Part shown: positions 12,591-23,834 of the stretch, piece by piece | Position numbering within the stretch: position 1 is the stretch's first letter | Layout of the letters: each line of letters starts with the position of its first letter | Assembly (NCBI RefSeq): GCF_018446385.1 | Contig: NC_055988.1 | Span: forward strand, 166,554,837-166,618,836 | Source of the DNA: Zingiber officinale | Lineage: Eukaryota > Streptophyta > Magnoliopsida > Zingiberales > Zingiberaceae | Reading direction: 5' to 3' | Length of the DNA stretch: 64,000 bases | The notes under the pieces: model-generated | Database searches by the model: none | Seen by the model: only the letters and a program-made list of their open reading frames with translations | What the model was told of the DNA's origin: nothing | Position numbers and translations under genes: made by a program

Positions 12591-12984
12591 TCATACAGAA
12601 ACGAAATAGACAAAAGTGATATATATGAACAATAGATAGGTTAAGATTATACCTAGGAGACATTCTGAGGTGTTAACGGAGGTAGAAGGCAGAAAACAAG
12701 GGAGGAAGGCGCCTTGGATCGTTGGTGTTCGGCGAGAAGAAGATTTGCAGCGAACTCTCTGTTTGCTGCATATGTTGGTATTGAGGGTGCCTTCAAGCTC
12801 TTTGAAGGCGCCTTCAATGTCGTGTTCAGGGCGCCTCGGACACGATCTGAGGCGTCTTAGTGGATTTCGACAGGAAAGTGTCCGAGGCGCCTTAGTGGAT
12901 TTCGGCGGGAACTTTCCCGCTGATCCTGGAGGGCGCCTCTGTCATAGCAGAGGCGCCTTCATTCGACACTTTTAGTGCGATTTA
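12591..12984. repeat. Block of GGCGCC palindromes, probably LTR remnant
   Basis: From about 12695 to 12965 the sequence carries many hexamer palindromes GGCGCC in larger inverted contexts, for example GAGGCGCCTT and GAGGGCGCCTC. An open frame of 101 residues runs through it but has no recognisable domain. The style matches the palindrome-rich upstream parts of LTRs elsewhere in this window, so it is probably a decayed LTR fragment. Confidence 0.5.
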
Positions 12985-13420
12985 AATTTAATATGAATTT
13001 TTAAATAAGTTTTAAAATGAATTTAAAGATTTTTTAAAAAATAAATTTTTAAATAAGTTTTTAAAAGAATTTTTAAATAAGTTTTTTAAAAGAATTTTTT
13101 AAATAAGTTTTTTTTAAAAGAAATTTTTAAATAAGTTTTTAAAAGAATTTTTAATAAGTTTTTTAAAGAATTTTTAAAATAAGTTTTTTAAAAGAATTTT
13201 TAAAATAAATTTTTTAAAAGAATTTATAAATAAGTTTTTAAAAGAGTTTTTAAATAAGTTTTTAAAAGAGTTTTTTAAATAAGTTTTTATTAAAAAAGGT
13301 TTTTAAATAAGCTTTAAAATAAGTTTTTAAAAGAGTTTTAAACTAAGTTTTTAAAAAGGTTTTTAAAAGAGTTTTTAAATTAGTTTTTTTTAAAAGGTTT
13401 TTAATTGTTTTGGTTTATCC
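12985..13420. repeat. AT-rich tandem repeat, about 20-25 bp unit
   Basis: Roughly 17 imperfect copies of a unit like AATAAGTTTTTAAAAGAATT follow one another with variable T-run lengths. Length variation is concentrated in the homopolymer runs, as expected for slippage. Non-coding. Confidence 0.9.
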
Positions 13421-13430
13421 ATTGGTGGTG

Positions 13431-14443
13431 CCCATAGATTTGATGATGAGATTAAATGGAATGAATTTTGGACGTCAATAACCGGATCAAAGGACCCTTA
13501 CGAGCCCTCTAGAGCTAAGGTATCCCGCATGCAAAACCCGACCTTTAGATATCTTCACCGAGTGATGAGCAAAATGATTTTTGGCCGAGGAGACAGTGAT
13601 AGGGTGGCTAGAAAGGTAGAGCTCTATTCTCTTTGGGTGACGTTGAATAAAATGGATTTTGATTCCGGATTTCATTTCTTATAAAATTTGTTGAGAACAG
13701 CTAAAGCATATTCAGGGATGATAGTGTTTTATGGATTGATCACCCAAATAGCATTCAATCTGGGTTATGAGCTTGATGGGTTAGAGGTCATTCATGGTAA
13801 TGACAAGATCGACATCGATTATTGTCTTGCAATGAAGATGATTTGTCGGGATTAGAATGAGTTTTCCTTCCCTAGGAACAATGGTTTTCCATTACCCCTT
13901 TCTTGCCCCAAGCGTACTTCAGTTCGTAACCCCGCGAACTAGGTGATTACTGACTTAATCCCTGAAACTGTTCCCTCCATTATAGAATAAACCGAGTACC
14001 ACCAAGAGCCCTCATCATCAGGATTTCTGCAACCTTCTGGATATCCGGAACCTCCTAGGCATTCTTTTGCCTATGGTACGGGACCTTCTAGATTTGATTT
14101 TTCTGACTTCCGTGCCTCCTTAGACTCCCTTTATGAGAAGCAAAATACCCAACAACGATTGTTGAAGGGTCGTTTCAAGTTATCTGACGACCAGTTTAGG
14201 GAGGTACAGGATCATTTTCAGTTTACTAGGGATTTCCATAGTCAAGTGTCAGGATTCGTTCAGGACTATGAGGTTGACCAAGAAAGAATGAGGAATTTTA
14301 TGGATGATATGGATATTACTAGACAACAAGTCGACGCCCTTTATCAATATCATCAACACATTGGCCATCTTCCTGATATGTCTAGATTTCCCTCCGGCAC
14401 ACATCGGGAACCCCCTTATGCCCCACCCCTGCCACCGTATTAA
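13431..14443 (+). pseudogene. Athila-lineage Ty3-gypsy ORF remnant
   Basis: A single frame from about 13439 to the stop at 14443 carries the signature IFGRGDSDR followed by a region with LITQIAFNLGYELD, which I recognise from the Athila ORF-1 type retrotransposon proteins of plants. The frame has no shift but contains at least four internal stops (near 13682, 13852, 13938 and 13987), so it is a pseudogene. Its last 94 codons, from an ATG at 14159, remain open and end in a proline-rich tail. About 1 kb of non-coding sequence, a polypurine tract and an LTR follow, the arrangement expected at the 3' end of Athila elements. No pol domains are visible upstream. Confidence 0.7.
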
Positions 14444-15402
14444 TTTCATCGGGACGATGAAAAGTTTAAGTCTGGGAGGTGTTGTGTCTGCACAACCTGA
14501 CTCGAGTCAAGTTTTTCTTTTCTTTCTGTATATTTTATTAGTCTGTTTTGTTTATTCGCGTTTTATTAGTTTCATATTTCTATTTGCATCTCATTTGCAC
14601 TTTTCTACTTGTGAAAAAATATATAAAAAAACTAGTTTTGAGACATATTTGAGAACATTAAATCTTCTACTTTTTCTGCTAACTTGTCCGATAGCAAAAT
14701 GTCTAGCATTTTTTTTAGTTCATGTGTTGTCAAGATAGTGTTAGTATGCTTGGTGTATCTCCTTTCTCTATCTTTAGTAACATGAAATAAGCTAAGTATT
14801 GTATAGAGTTTGATATAAATCTTGGCCTAACCTTAAGGATCTTATTTTCACTACACTTAAGTACTTAAGCTTGAATAATAGAAATATTTTTGAAATAGTT
14901 ATGATTCATCCAAATTATTTAGTACTTTTGTTCGCATGGTGATTTCTTATTTACATTTTGGTTATTGGATGATCTCAGATCATGGAAACTCATTTGGAAA
15001 AATCTAAATCCCAACATATGCATCTCGCATTTGTGATTAGTGCTACACCTCTTTAGCACAAAACAAAATTTGAATAAGGGATAAAAAAACAGTTGTCGTG
15101 AGTGGAAACTAACAATTCACGCCTTTGAGACTGAGTTAGGTTACTGGGGAAATGAATGTTATGTTTCTCTTGATTCCGAGTAGTATCTTTTGAGACCTTG
15201 TGTAATTTAAGGAAAATGAACCAAGTGTATGACAAATAAGTGCCTATCACCCGGGAACATTAGAAACTCAATTGTATGATGACTTAACTATGACAGAGAA
15301 TTGAAACTTGAAGAGTTTGAGTTACTTATTGCACCGAGCACAAAGAACTTATGATTAGGCCATACTTAGATACTCCACAATCGTGCTTATCAATGAAACT
15401 AG
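14444..15402 (+). other. Non-coding 3' region of the Athila-like element
   Basis: AT-rich sequence between the ORF remnant and the solo LTR that interrupts the element; its continuation is 17979-18068. Athila elements usually have a long non-coding stretch here. The 144-residue open frame at 14304-14738 overlaps the end of the ORF remnant in another frame, is hydrophobic by base composition and is not supported as a gene. Confidence 0.6.
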
Positions 15403-17973
15403 TGTTGGTTGCTACTCGGAAAGCCTAGAGGTTCCACTGTACAAAATTTTGTACAAAGGTCTGAACTTTTTCCTAGCTACTATGTGTTCTTTTAAATTAA
15501 ATTTTGGATCGCCTGCGGAACTTAACACGTTTGATCCAAAACTTAATCTATTCGTTCTTTTAGGTTTTGACTTGGGTCTCCTGCGGAACTTAACACGTTC
15601 GACCCAAATCACCTTAAGTTATTAATTCCATTAAATATTATTTTCCATAATTGGTTCCCAATACTGACGTGGCGAGGCACACGGCCTTCTTGGATATGGG
15701 AGCAACCACCACCGACTAGACAAAACCTTTTATGGAAAGCTAATATTTAATTTCCTAAAATAACTTTAGGTTAACTGAAAAGAACAATCAAATCACAAGG
15801 AAAAATAAAACAAAAAAACACAACATCGAAAAACATATTCGAAACACTAAAATCATATACCTCTTGTATTTGGTATTATTTCCAAAAATAACTAGTATGA
15901 TGCGGAAAGGAAAAATACTAGTTATACCTTTTAGAAAGACCTCTTGATCTTCTACCGTATTCCTCTTCTAACCTCGGACGTTGTGTGGGCAACGATCTTC
16001 CGAGATGAGAACCACCTTTCCACCTTCCTTCTTTCTTCTAGATTTTGGCCACAATAAACTCCTCCAAGGATGAAGAATTTCGGCCACCACCAATGCTCCA
16101 AGGGATGCTAGAGACGAGGCTTGCTTTCTCTCCTTCTTCTTCTTCCTTGATCCGGCCACAAACAAAAGCTCCACCAAGAGATGAGTTTCGGCCAACAAGA
16201 GGAGAGGAGAGAAATAGGGCCGGCCACCAAAACCAAAGAGGAGAGAAAAGAAAAAGAATAGAAGTTCATCTCATGAAGGCTCCTCTACCTCCTCTTTTAT
16301 AATCCTTGGTTTTGGCAAATAAGGAAACTTTAATAAAAACTTCCTTAATTTCTTTGACATGAAAAAGAAAATTTAATTAATTAAAATCAAATTCCTCTTC
16401 TTAATCAACATGGCCGGCCACACAACAAACCTCCAATCAAAGGAAATTTAATTCAATCAAGAATTAAAACCTTCCTAATTTGTTTCCGGAAATTTATAAA
16501 AATTTCTCCAATAATTTAATCCCTTCATGATTGGTTTATAAAAAAGAAATTTAATAAATTAAAATCTTTCTTTTAAACATGTGGATAAAAAAAAAATTAT
16601 CTCTAAAAATTAAAATATCTTTTAATCTACAAATAAGGAAAGATATCAAATCTTTTCTTAATCTTTTGTAGAAACTAATAAAAGAGAATTATTAATTTTT
16701 TAAACTTTCTTTTAAATCATGAACATGGTTAAAAAGGAAAGTTTTTACCAAAATTAAAATCAACCTTTTAATCTACAAATAAGGAAAGAGATTTAGCTCT
16801 TCTCTTAATCTTTTGTAGAATCTTATAAAAGGAAAGATTTAAATTTTTAAACTCTCTTTTAAAACATGTTATCCACATAAGAAAAATTTTTAAAAATAAA
16901 AATCATTTTTATTTTAATTTGGGCCGGCCACACCAAGCTTGAACCCAAGCTAGGGCCGGCCACCTTGAAGCACCCATAAACCAAACTTTGGCCGGCCCTA
17001 GCTTGGCCGGCCCCTTATGGGATGGGTAAGAAGGTGGGTATAGGTGGGTATAGTACTCTATAATTAAGAGGCTACGATAGGGACCGAGAGGAGGAATTGG
17101 TTTTGATCTCCCGATAAAATTAAGCATCCCATGTTCGCCCCGAACACACAACTTAATTTTATCAATAATAATTCATTCCACTAAAGAACTATTATTGAAC
17201 TACCGCACCAATCCCAAATTACATTTTGGAATCCTTCTTATTATGAGTGTGTTAGTCTCCCTGTGTTTAAGATAACAAATGTCCACTTATTTAGTAAGTT
17301 ACTGACAACTCACTTAATTAATATCTAGCTCCAAGAGTAGTACCACTCAACTTCATCAACATGTCGGACTAAGTCCACCTGCAGGGTTTAACATGACAAT
17401 CCTTATGAGCTCCTCTTGGGGACATTCTCAACCTAGATTACTAGGACACAGTTTCCTTCTATAATCAACAACACACACTATAAGTGATATCATTTCCCAA
17501 CTTATCGGGCTTATTGATTCATCGAACTAAATCTCACCTATTGATAAATTAAAGAAATAAATATCAAATATATGTGTTTGTTATTATATTAGGATTAAGA
17601 GCACACACTTCCATAATAACTGAGGTCTTTGTTCCTTTATAAAGTCAGTATAAAAGAAACGACCTCTAATGGTCCTACTCAATACACTCTTAGTGTACTA
17701 GTGTAATTATATAGTTAAGATAAACTAACACCTAATTACACTACGACCTTCCAATGGTTTATTCCTTTCCATCATGGTCGTGAGCTACTGTTTATAATTT
17801 ATAAGGTACTGATAACATGATCCTCTGTGTGTGACACCACACACCATATTATCTACAATATAAATTAATTGAACAACTACATTTATCATAAATGTAGTTA
17901 TTTGACCAATGTGATTCTTATTTCTAAATAAATGTTTATACCAAAAGCTAGGCTTTTAGTATACATCCTAACA
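15403..17973 (+). mobile_element. Solo LTR, 2.57 kb, TSD ACTAG (copy 1)
   Basis: Starts TGTTGGTTGCTACTCGG and ends CATCCTAACA, with ACTAG on both sides (15398-15402 and 17974-17978). It has no coding region or internal terminal repeat, so it is a solo LTR. A second copy lies at 55293-57952 in the same orientation. Six copies of the 8-bp palindrome GGCCGGCC occur, four of them clustered at 16922-17013 shortly before a TATA-like stretch near 17050. It interrupts the 3' non-coding part of the Athila-like element. Orientation is assigned from the TATA position only. Confidence 0.85.
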
Positions 17974-18068
17974 ACTAGTTGATAGAGTCAGGCGAATACA
18001 CTAGGAATTATGAAACACTGCAGGAACTCATGAATATAGTTTGCAGCGTTTTGCTTGAGGACAAGCAA

Positions 18069-18085
18069 AGGTTAAAGTCTGGGGG
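18069..18085 (+). other. Polypurine tract of the Athila-like element
   Basis: AGGTTAAAGTCTGGGGGT immediately precedes the LTR start TGTGATATGCG. Such a purine tract primes plus-strand synthesis in LTR retrotransposons; it fixes the element's orientation as plus. Confidence 0.7.
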
Positions 18086-19584
18086 TGTGATATGCGTAAA
18101 TATTATGATCGTTTATGCATGTTTTAACACACATTCACTTGCTTTATACGTATATATTCTTTGCATGATCATCTCTTTTATCATATATTCATCATAATTA
18201 CTCTTTTGTTCGGAGATCTGCTCTTTGTTTGGTTTTGTGTTGACAAGGATAACTTTCGGAGCAAAAACAGCGATTGTCGATGTACCGAAACGAAGCAGAG
18301 AACACGGTCGTGCAACCTCGCACAGTCGTGTAGCCAAACAGAGGAAGAACAGTGCACGGCGGTGCAACTCTTGCATGGTCATGCGACCAAATAGAGATGG
18401 ATCCATGCATGGTCGTGCAAACCTGCACGACCGTGCCCCCCACGACCGCAGCCAAGCAATGCATGGTCGTGCAATCCTGCACGGCCGTGTCCCAGAAGCA
18501 GAGCCCAGATCCACACAGCCGTGCCAATTGGCACGGCCATGCAGCGCAGCCAAAAGCAAAAAAGGGGCACAGCTCTGCAATATCTTCACGGAATACCGCG
18601 GCGCCGCACCCTAGCATATAAAAAGGGTTCTAACCCTTCTCCTCAAGGGGGGAGCGAGCCGTTAAAGGGAGAATTACCTTGGTGCCTTTCCACGCCGTCC
18701 AGGACCTCTGTCCAGCGATCCTTCATCATCACATCAACTCCAAAAGCAAAGGATTGGATAAGATTACTCGTCGTCGTTGGATAAGCATCCTTTCTCTTTC
18801 TCTCTTCTTGTTTGAGGATTGTATGCTTAATTACATTATGTCTTCGAATTTTTCTATGGCGTTTATGGAGTAGATTCCTTGTTCTAGGATCAGGGGAGTA
18901 GTTGTGGATTAGTTTTGATGTAAGACTCGTATTTATGCCTTTATTCATTGGATGATTTCGCTTGCTTTGTTTCAACTACTATGCATGAGACTTGTTGCAT
19001 ATTAATTGATTGTGTAGGAATTGCTAACCTCGTAGAGAGAGTATCTTAGATCGTATACCCGAGAGACCCTAGTGACAGGGGTAACCCGTTCACGGACATC
19101 TAGGGTATTTCCTCGAAAGGAGAGGCAACTTCTCCGCAAGGAAGCAAGAGACCAAACCAAGCTCTTATTTCTATCCTTAATGGCACAAATTAGAGTTGTG
19201 TTCTTGTGATCTACCGAGGCGCTCTAGTGACAAGGGTTAACCGTAACAGGATTTCACAGGGATCTTCTCTATTTAGTGCTTAAGGAAGTTACTTTAGCTT
19301 CCGGCAAATGCATGTTGATGGACAATGAGTAAAGGATAGAACGTAATACATCAATATCACCACAATGAAACCGAACTCCTAGAACTTTTCATAAACCAAG
19401 TTAATTACTTTTTCTTTATTAGTTCTCGTTTCTGCTTCCCAAATCTCTTTTCTTTAGATAACTTACAACCATTAGTAGTTTAGCTAATTCTAAGTGAACC
19501 ATTGCTAGTTCTTATAATCAGTCCTCGTAGGATCGATAATCTTTATTACTAACGACGAATCCGTGCACTTGTGGAATAATAACA
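18086..19584 (+). mobile_element. Athila-like 3' LTR
   Basis: Begins TGTGATATGCG after the polypurine tract and appears to end ATAATAACA near 19584, about 1.5 kb. A TATA box (CATATAAAAAG, about 18615-18625) follows a palindrome array at 18300-18545. The 3' end carries the phrase CGAATCCGTGCACTTGTGG, common at this position in Athila/Tat LTRs. The 5' LTR is missing, so the right boundary is an estimate. Several overlapping frames at 18113-18621 on both strands come from the palindromes. Confidence 0.65.
18300..18545. repeat. Array of GCACGGTCGTGC-type palindromes in LTR
   Basis: Five or so inverted pairs, for example CATGGTCGTGCAA facing TTGCACGACC-type sequence around 18402-18440, 18462-18495 and 18515-18545. 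They end about 70 bp before the TATA box of the LTR. Confidence 0.8.
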
Positions 19585-20280
19585 GCGGCCCACTCGCACG
19601 ATCGGGATAGAGAAGGTCCGATCCAACATCATCATAGCTCGACCACATACCGAGTTTCTGACGCTCAGAGAAGTGTGTCAATGAGGCACACGCCGCGAGT
19701 GGCCAGCCCCACTCAGAGTTACATCAAACCTCGGAATCAGCCCAACGGAGCCACGAGCGAGCATATTACAAACAAAGCGGAGTTCGAGAAGTAGGTGGTT
19801 GGCCGAGCGGTCATCCCGCGAACGATAGCGTCCGGACGACTGATGGTTGGCCGAACGGCTCACCCACTCGGCTTCTGTGATATCCTTCTAGAAGCCTGTG
19901 CCACTAACAGGCGCATGGTCGACGACATGGTCAGGTAGTGGATTGTACGACGGAAACTTCCACTGTCACGTCAGAGATATGCTTGGGTCGTTAAGGTATG
20001 GTGTCAGAGATATTTTCCTGACATGTATTTTCAGGGAAAATTTTGAAAAGCGTGCACGTCTCGAGGAGCGTGCACGCGCGCCCCCGGAGCTCTATATAAA
20101 GGGCCCCAAGCTTCAACGGAGGTATGCTAATTTTTACTATAACCACACTGTTACTCTGTTACTTCGCTTCCTTGCTTCTACATTGTCGGTGACTGACTTG
20201 AGCGTCGGAGGGTCATCATCAGAGAACCCCTCCCTGGCTCGACACTGACGCTGTTGTAGTTACAAGTCCCTCTAGATCAG
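19585..20280 (+). mobile_element. GC-rich LTR fragment with TATA box
   Basis: GC-rich sequence containing a TATA box (CTCTATATAAAGGG, about 20091-20104) preceded by paired GCGTGCACG palindromes at 20050-20076. It has no coding domain; open frames at 19678-19863 and 19898-20248 are by-products. The structure resembles the promoter part of an LTR whose ends I cannot define. Confidence 0.45.
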
Positions 20281-21914
20281 AGTCCATGCACGATCAATAG
20301 AAACATCACATTTTCCAATATTCATCACCTTGACTTCGGACAGGATCAAATTCTTTTATCTCTTTTCCTATATTTATCGTGTAGAGTTTTTGTATATATA
20401 GGCGATCTACAAAAGAATCAAGTTGGTGAGTTGTTCTTTAAATAGATGGAATTTTTTAATCAATTAATTAACTAATGTGATTTTATAAATGCCTTAAAGT
20501 ATTTTAAAGTATGGTACACTGTTCTTATCTAGATCATTTAATTTCTGTGTTAACTATGCTCGGAGATGTTCCATACCGAGGTGAGGCTCAAGTATCATCC
20601 AGCTCTTTCTGCTTGGTTAATGGCTCTAATCTAGCATTTGAAATTCAGAGTTCTTAGATTGTGTTTTCAACTTAAAAACAAAAGGTTATTAATTATTTTA
20701 AATAATAATCATTTAAATTATGTAAATATAATTAAAATTGTAATAAAAATAATATGAATAAATAACGACCCCACAAATAATGAAGGTTAATATTAAAATG
20801 AATATAAAAAAATAAATTTGTTAATATAATATGTATGTGATATGTGGATCCTACACTTTTTGATGAGATGATGGATATTATAACACCCATCAATGTGAAT
20901 ACCCGGTAAGAGCCTTTTTAATCTTTGATCTTACTCATTGGCCATGTCACTAGTAACCTATTTATGAACTACCTTATAGCTAAGTTTGCCGCTGCTATAT
21001 CCAGAATCTCATTCAATGTTGGTGGATCGTTGATCATAACTTCTAAATCTGTCTATCTGGATCATCGATCCTACCGTGTATAAATAATTATTTTTTACCC
21101 TTATTAGCAATCCTTTCTCATTGTGGGAAACCTTATATATTCATCTTATTTGATGTTTAATAAGATCTAAGAATCCATATTTATATGGTTTTGGTTCATG
21201 TAGAAGGTTTATGTATTCTCTCCTTCATTTGGTGTTCTCAGAATCCTTGTCTATGCTTTGGCTCATTCTAATTTGTTAAAATGTTTTTTTGTTTGGCTCC
21301 AACCAATAGTTTTTTTGGCTTTTTCCCACTTAAAAATTGGGATTTAAAATCTAGAAACTATGCGACCGGAATCATACAATTTTAGTATCATAAAAATAAA
21401 ATATATTAATTAAAAAATTAATTTAAATATTAAATATTTTAATTTATTTTTTTTTTAAAGAAAACCTTCCTATAAAATAAATAAATAAAAATCCAAACCT
21501 AAAATTTTATCCAAACTCTAATCCATCTTTCTAGAAAAGAAATACTTTAAAAAATTTAAAATTTTATTGTCAAAAATAATCTTCTATTAAAATTTTTAAA
21601 TTGTCTAAGAATAATAATTATGTGTTTTTTATCTAAGTTTTATCTTCTATCATATTATTATTTATATTTAAATAAATTTTATTCTATTTTATTATTTTAA
21701 TTAAATTTAAAATTATATATATATATATATAGTAATTTTGTTAATTATATGATTGAAATTGATATAAATAATTAAATATTTATAAATTGATTAATATCAT
21801 TTATACTTTTTAAATATATATATGTATATTCTCATGCTGTTTTATCCATAATTTATTTTTTTTAATATATTTTTTTGCTATATGGATATGGGTATTCTCT
21901 TTGGATATAAATAA
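20281..21914. other. AT-rich intergenic sequence
   Basis: No gene, RNA or clear transposon boundary seen. Contains an (AT)n microsatellite near 21715-21732 and long A/T-rich stretches. Confidence 0.6.
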
Positions 21915-21917
21915 TTA

Positions 21918-23143
21918 GGGTGCGTTTAGTTCAAGTTATCGTATATAATCTTGGTTATGTGATTACTAAGTAATCACATAACCAAGGTTATGAGTGAATA
22001 AAACATAATCTTAATCTTGTTTGGTTCAATTAAGTAATGGTATAATCTAACTTGACATTTACTATATTACCCCTTGTTTAATTATATGATTAATTTTGTA
22101 GAATAAATTAAATTAAATTAATAATAATTATTATTATTATATTAATGAATAAGTTGATAATATATATAATAAATAAATAAAATTGATTTATAAATTTTAA
22201 ATTTTAAAATAAATTTATATATTTTTAAAATATAATTAGATATGTAATTAACTTATTATATATATTTTAAATTTATATATATTTAGATATGTGATTAAAA
22301 TTTTTAATTATTTTAATAGATTTTATTTTCCCTAGAATTCCTCCACAATTTTTTTTTTGCCAACAGCTTCACCCCAAGCCGTCGGTGCGCCTCCGCCCAC
22401 CCCCTCCCGTGCTTCACCCTCCACAACTCCTCCAGCACCGCCCTCCACTTCTCCTTCCTCGTCTTCCTGCACTTCACCCTCCATAGCTCCTTCAGCGCTC
22501 CATAGCTCCTTCAGCGCCTCCATCCACCTCTCCTTCCCCTTCTCCGCCTGCATCGCGACGACACGGTGTCGCGCGACCCTATGGGGCTGGGCAAGATCTG
22601 TCGCGCGACCCTATGGGGCTAGCGAAGTTGATCGCGACGAGCTCACGACGACTTCTGGAGGCAAAAGTCGGTGTCGCGTGACTTCTGGAGCTCACGACGA
22701 CTACCTATAGGAAGCCTCTTCTTGTAGATGAGGAGCCTTCCTCTGTGGCGATCGGAGCTTGTGATCGGAGCTTCCCTCATAGAGGCTACGGAAGTCATCA
22801 AAAGAAGTCGTGAGCGGACACATGAAACTTCAGGAGGATGAGGCGGAAGAAGATCTCATGGAGGAGCTCGGCGGGAAGAGAAGGCATAGGCTGACATCCC
22901 TCATAATTTGCTCTTGCTTATCTCCTACTCTTCGAAGGGTATATTTGGAAAAAAAATATTAATAACCCTGGAATCGTAGAAAACCTAAGATTTCCAAGGT
23001 TTTATAATTTCTGGTTATATTCCCTAATTGCTGATGTGGCGGGAATGTTGCATTACCAGGTATCACCAATTACTTAAACCAAACAAAGTTATCGTTGATA
23101 ACCAACTAAGGTTATCAGTGATAACCCCGAACCAAACACGCCC
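21918..23143. mobile_element. PIF/Harbinger-like non-autonomous element with GC-rich insert
   Basis: Terminal inverted repeats GGGTGCGTTTAGTTC at the left and GAACCAAACACGCCC at the right are flanked by TTA on both sides (21915-21917 and 23144-23146), the target preference of PIF/Harbinger elements. Just inside the left end is a hairpin with 20-bp arms at 21947-21993 (GGTTATGTGATTAC and its complement). The outer parts are AT-rich, but 22345-22900 is GC-rich with an open frame of 117 residues rich in Pro, Ser and Ala. That core may be captured host sequence. No transposase is encoded. Confidence 0.75.
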
Positions 23144-23146
23144 TTA

Positions 23147-23834
23147 GGGGTGAACATGTTATAACAAAAGATTATTACGCTGACTCTACTTGTTCCTTAT
23201 CGTCTATCCCTAAGTTATGTAGAGAAGTAAATCATGGATTAAAGTTGTCCAAGAGTGAAAGGAGTTTATTTTCTTAAAAATACGCTCTTGTCAAAAATTT
23301 ATCTCTTATACATCCTCTAGCCAACTGAGCATTCAATGGATACAATTAAGTCCCCTCGAGATGATTTAGTAGTTACCACATGAGATGTTACCATAATAAA
23401 ATTTGGGGTTCAAATCTCTACAAAGATGAGGTAAATACTTTCTTTATGAGCTAGTCACTATTCCAAAGACTAATAGCTCTATATGATTTACTTCTTCCAT
23501 ATTGATCTAGGACAAATTAATAGAAATATTAGAAATGAATGTATTCATCTTTTACCACTTCACACCGTGGACACAATTAAAGTGAATTAAGGTGATCAAA
23601 GCCTTAATGGGTCATTAATGGCCCAATCCCAATCCACTGCCTATTCCAATTAAATATTAAATGCCAGATTTGGGCCTTCTAGATCTCCCTTCGTCAGCCA
23701 CGACCACATTTCCTACCTCCTTCCGATCTCAATCCTCGCCGAATCCAAAACCTCTCTCTTTCCTCCGATCGCCTCCAATCTCTCGTCTCCGATCGCCTCC
23801 AATCTCTCGTCTCCGATCGCCTCCGCCTTATCTG
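23147..23834 (+). promoter_or_regulatory. Upstream region and probable 5' UTR of the RING gene
   Basis: AT-rich promoter-like DNA gives way at about 23640 to a C-rich leader. At 23764-23827 a 24-bp unit TCCGATCGCCTCCAATCTCT is repeated nearly three times. The frame is open here from an ATG at 23661, so a longer N-terminus of 58 residues is possible, but its Ser/Pro-rich repeat character fits an untranslated leader better. Confidence 0.55.

Noticed and set aside
18113-18621. Several 130-158-residue frames on both strands
   Set aside because: All derive from the short-palindrome array of the Athila-like LTR; mutual overlap on both strands and low complexity mark them as by-products.
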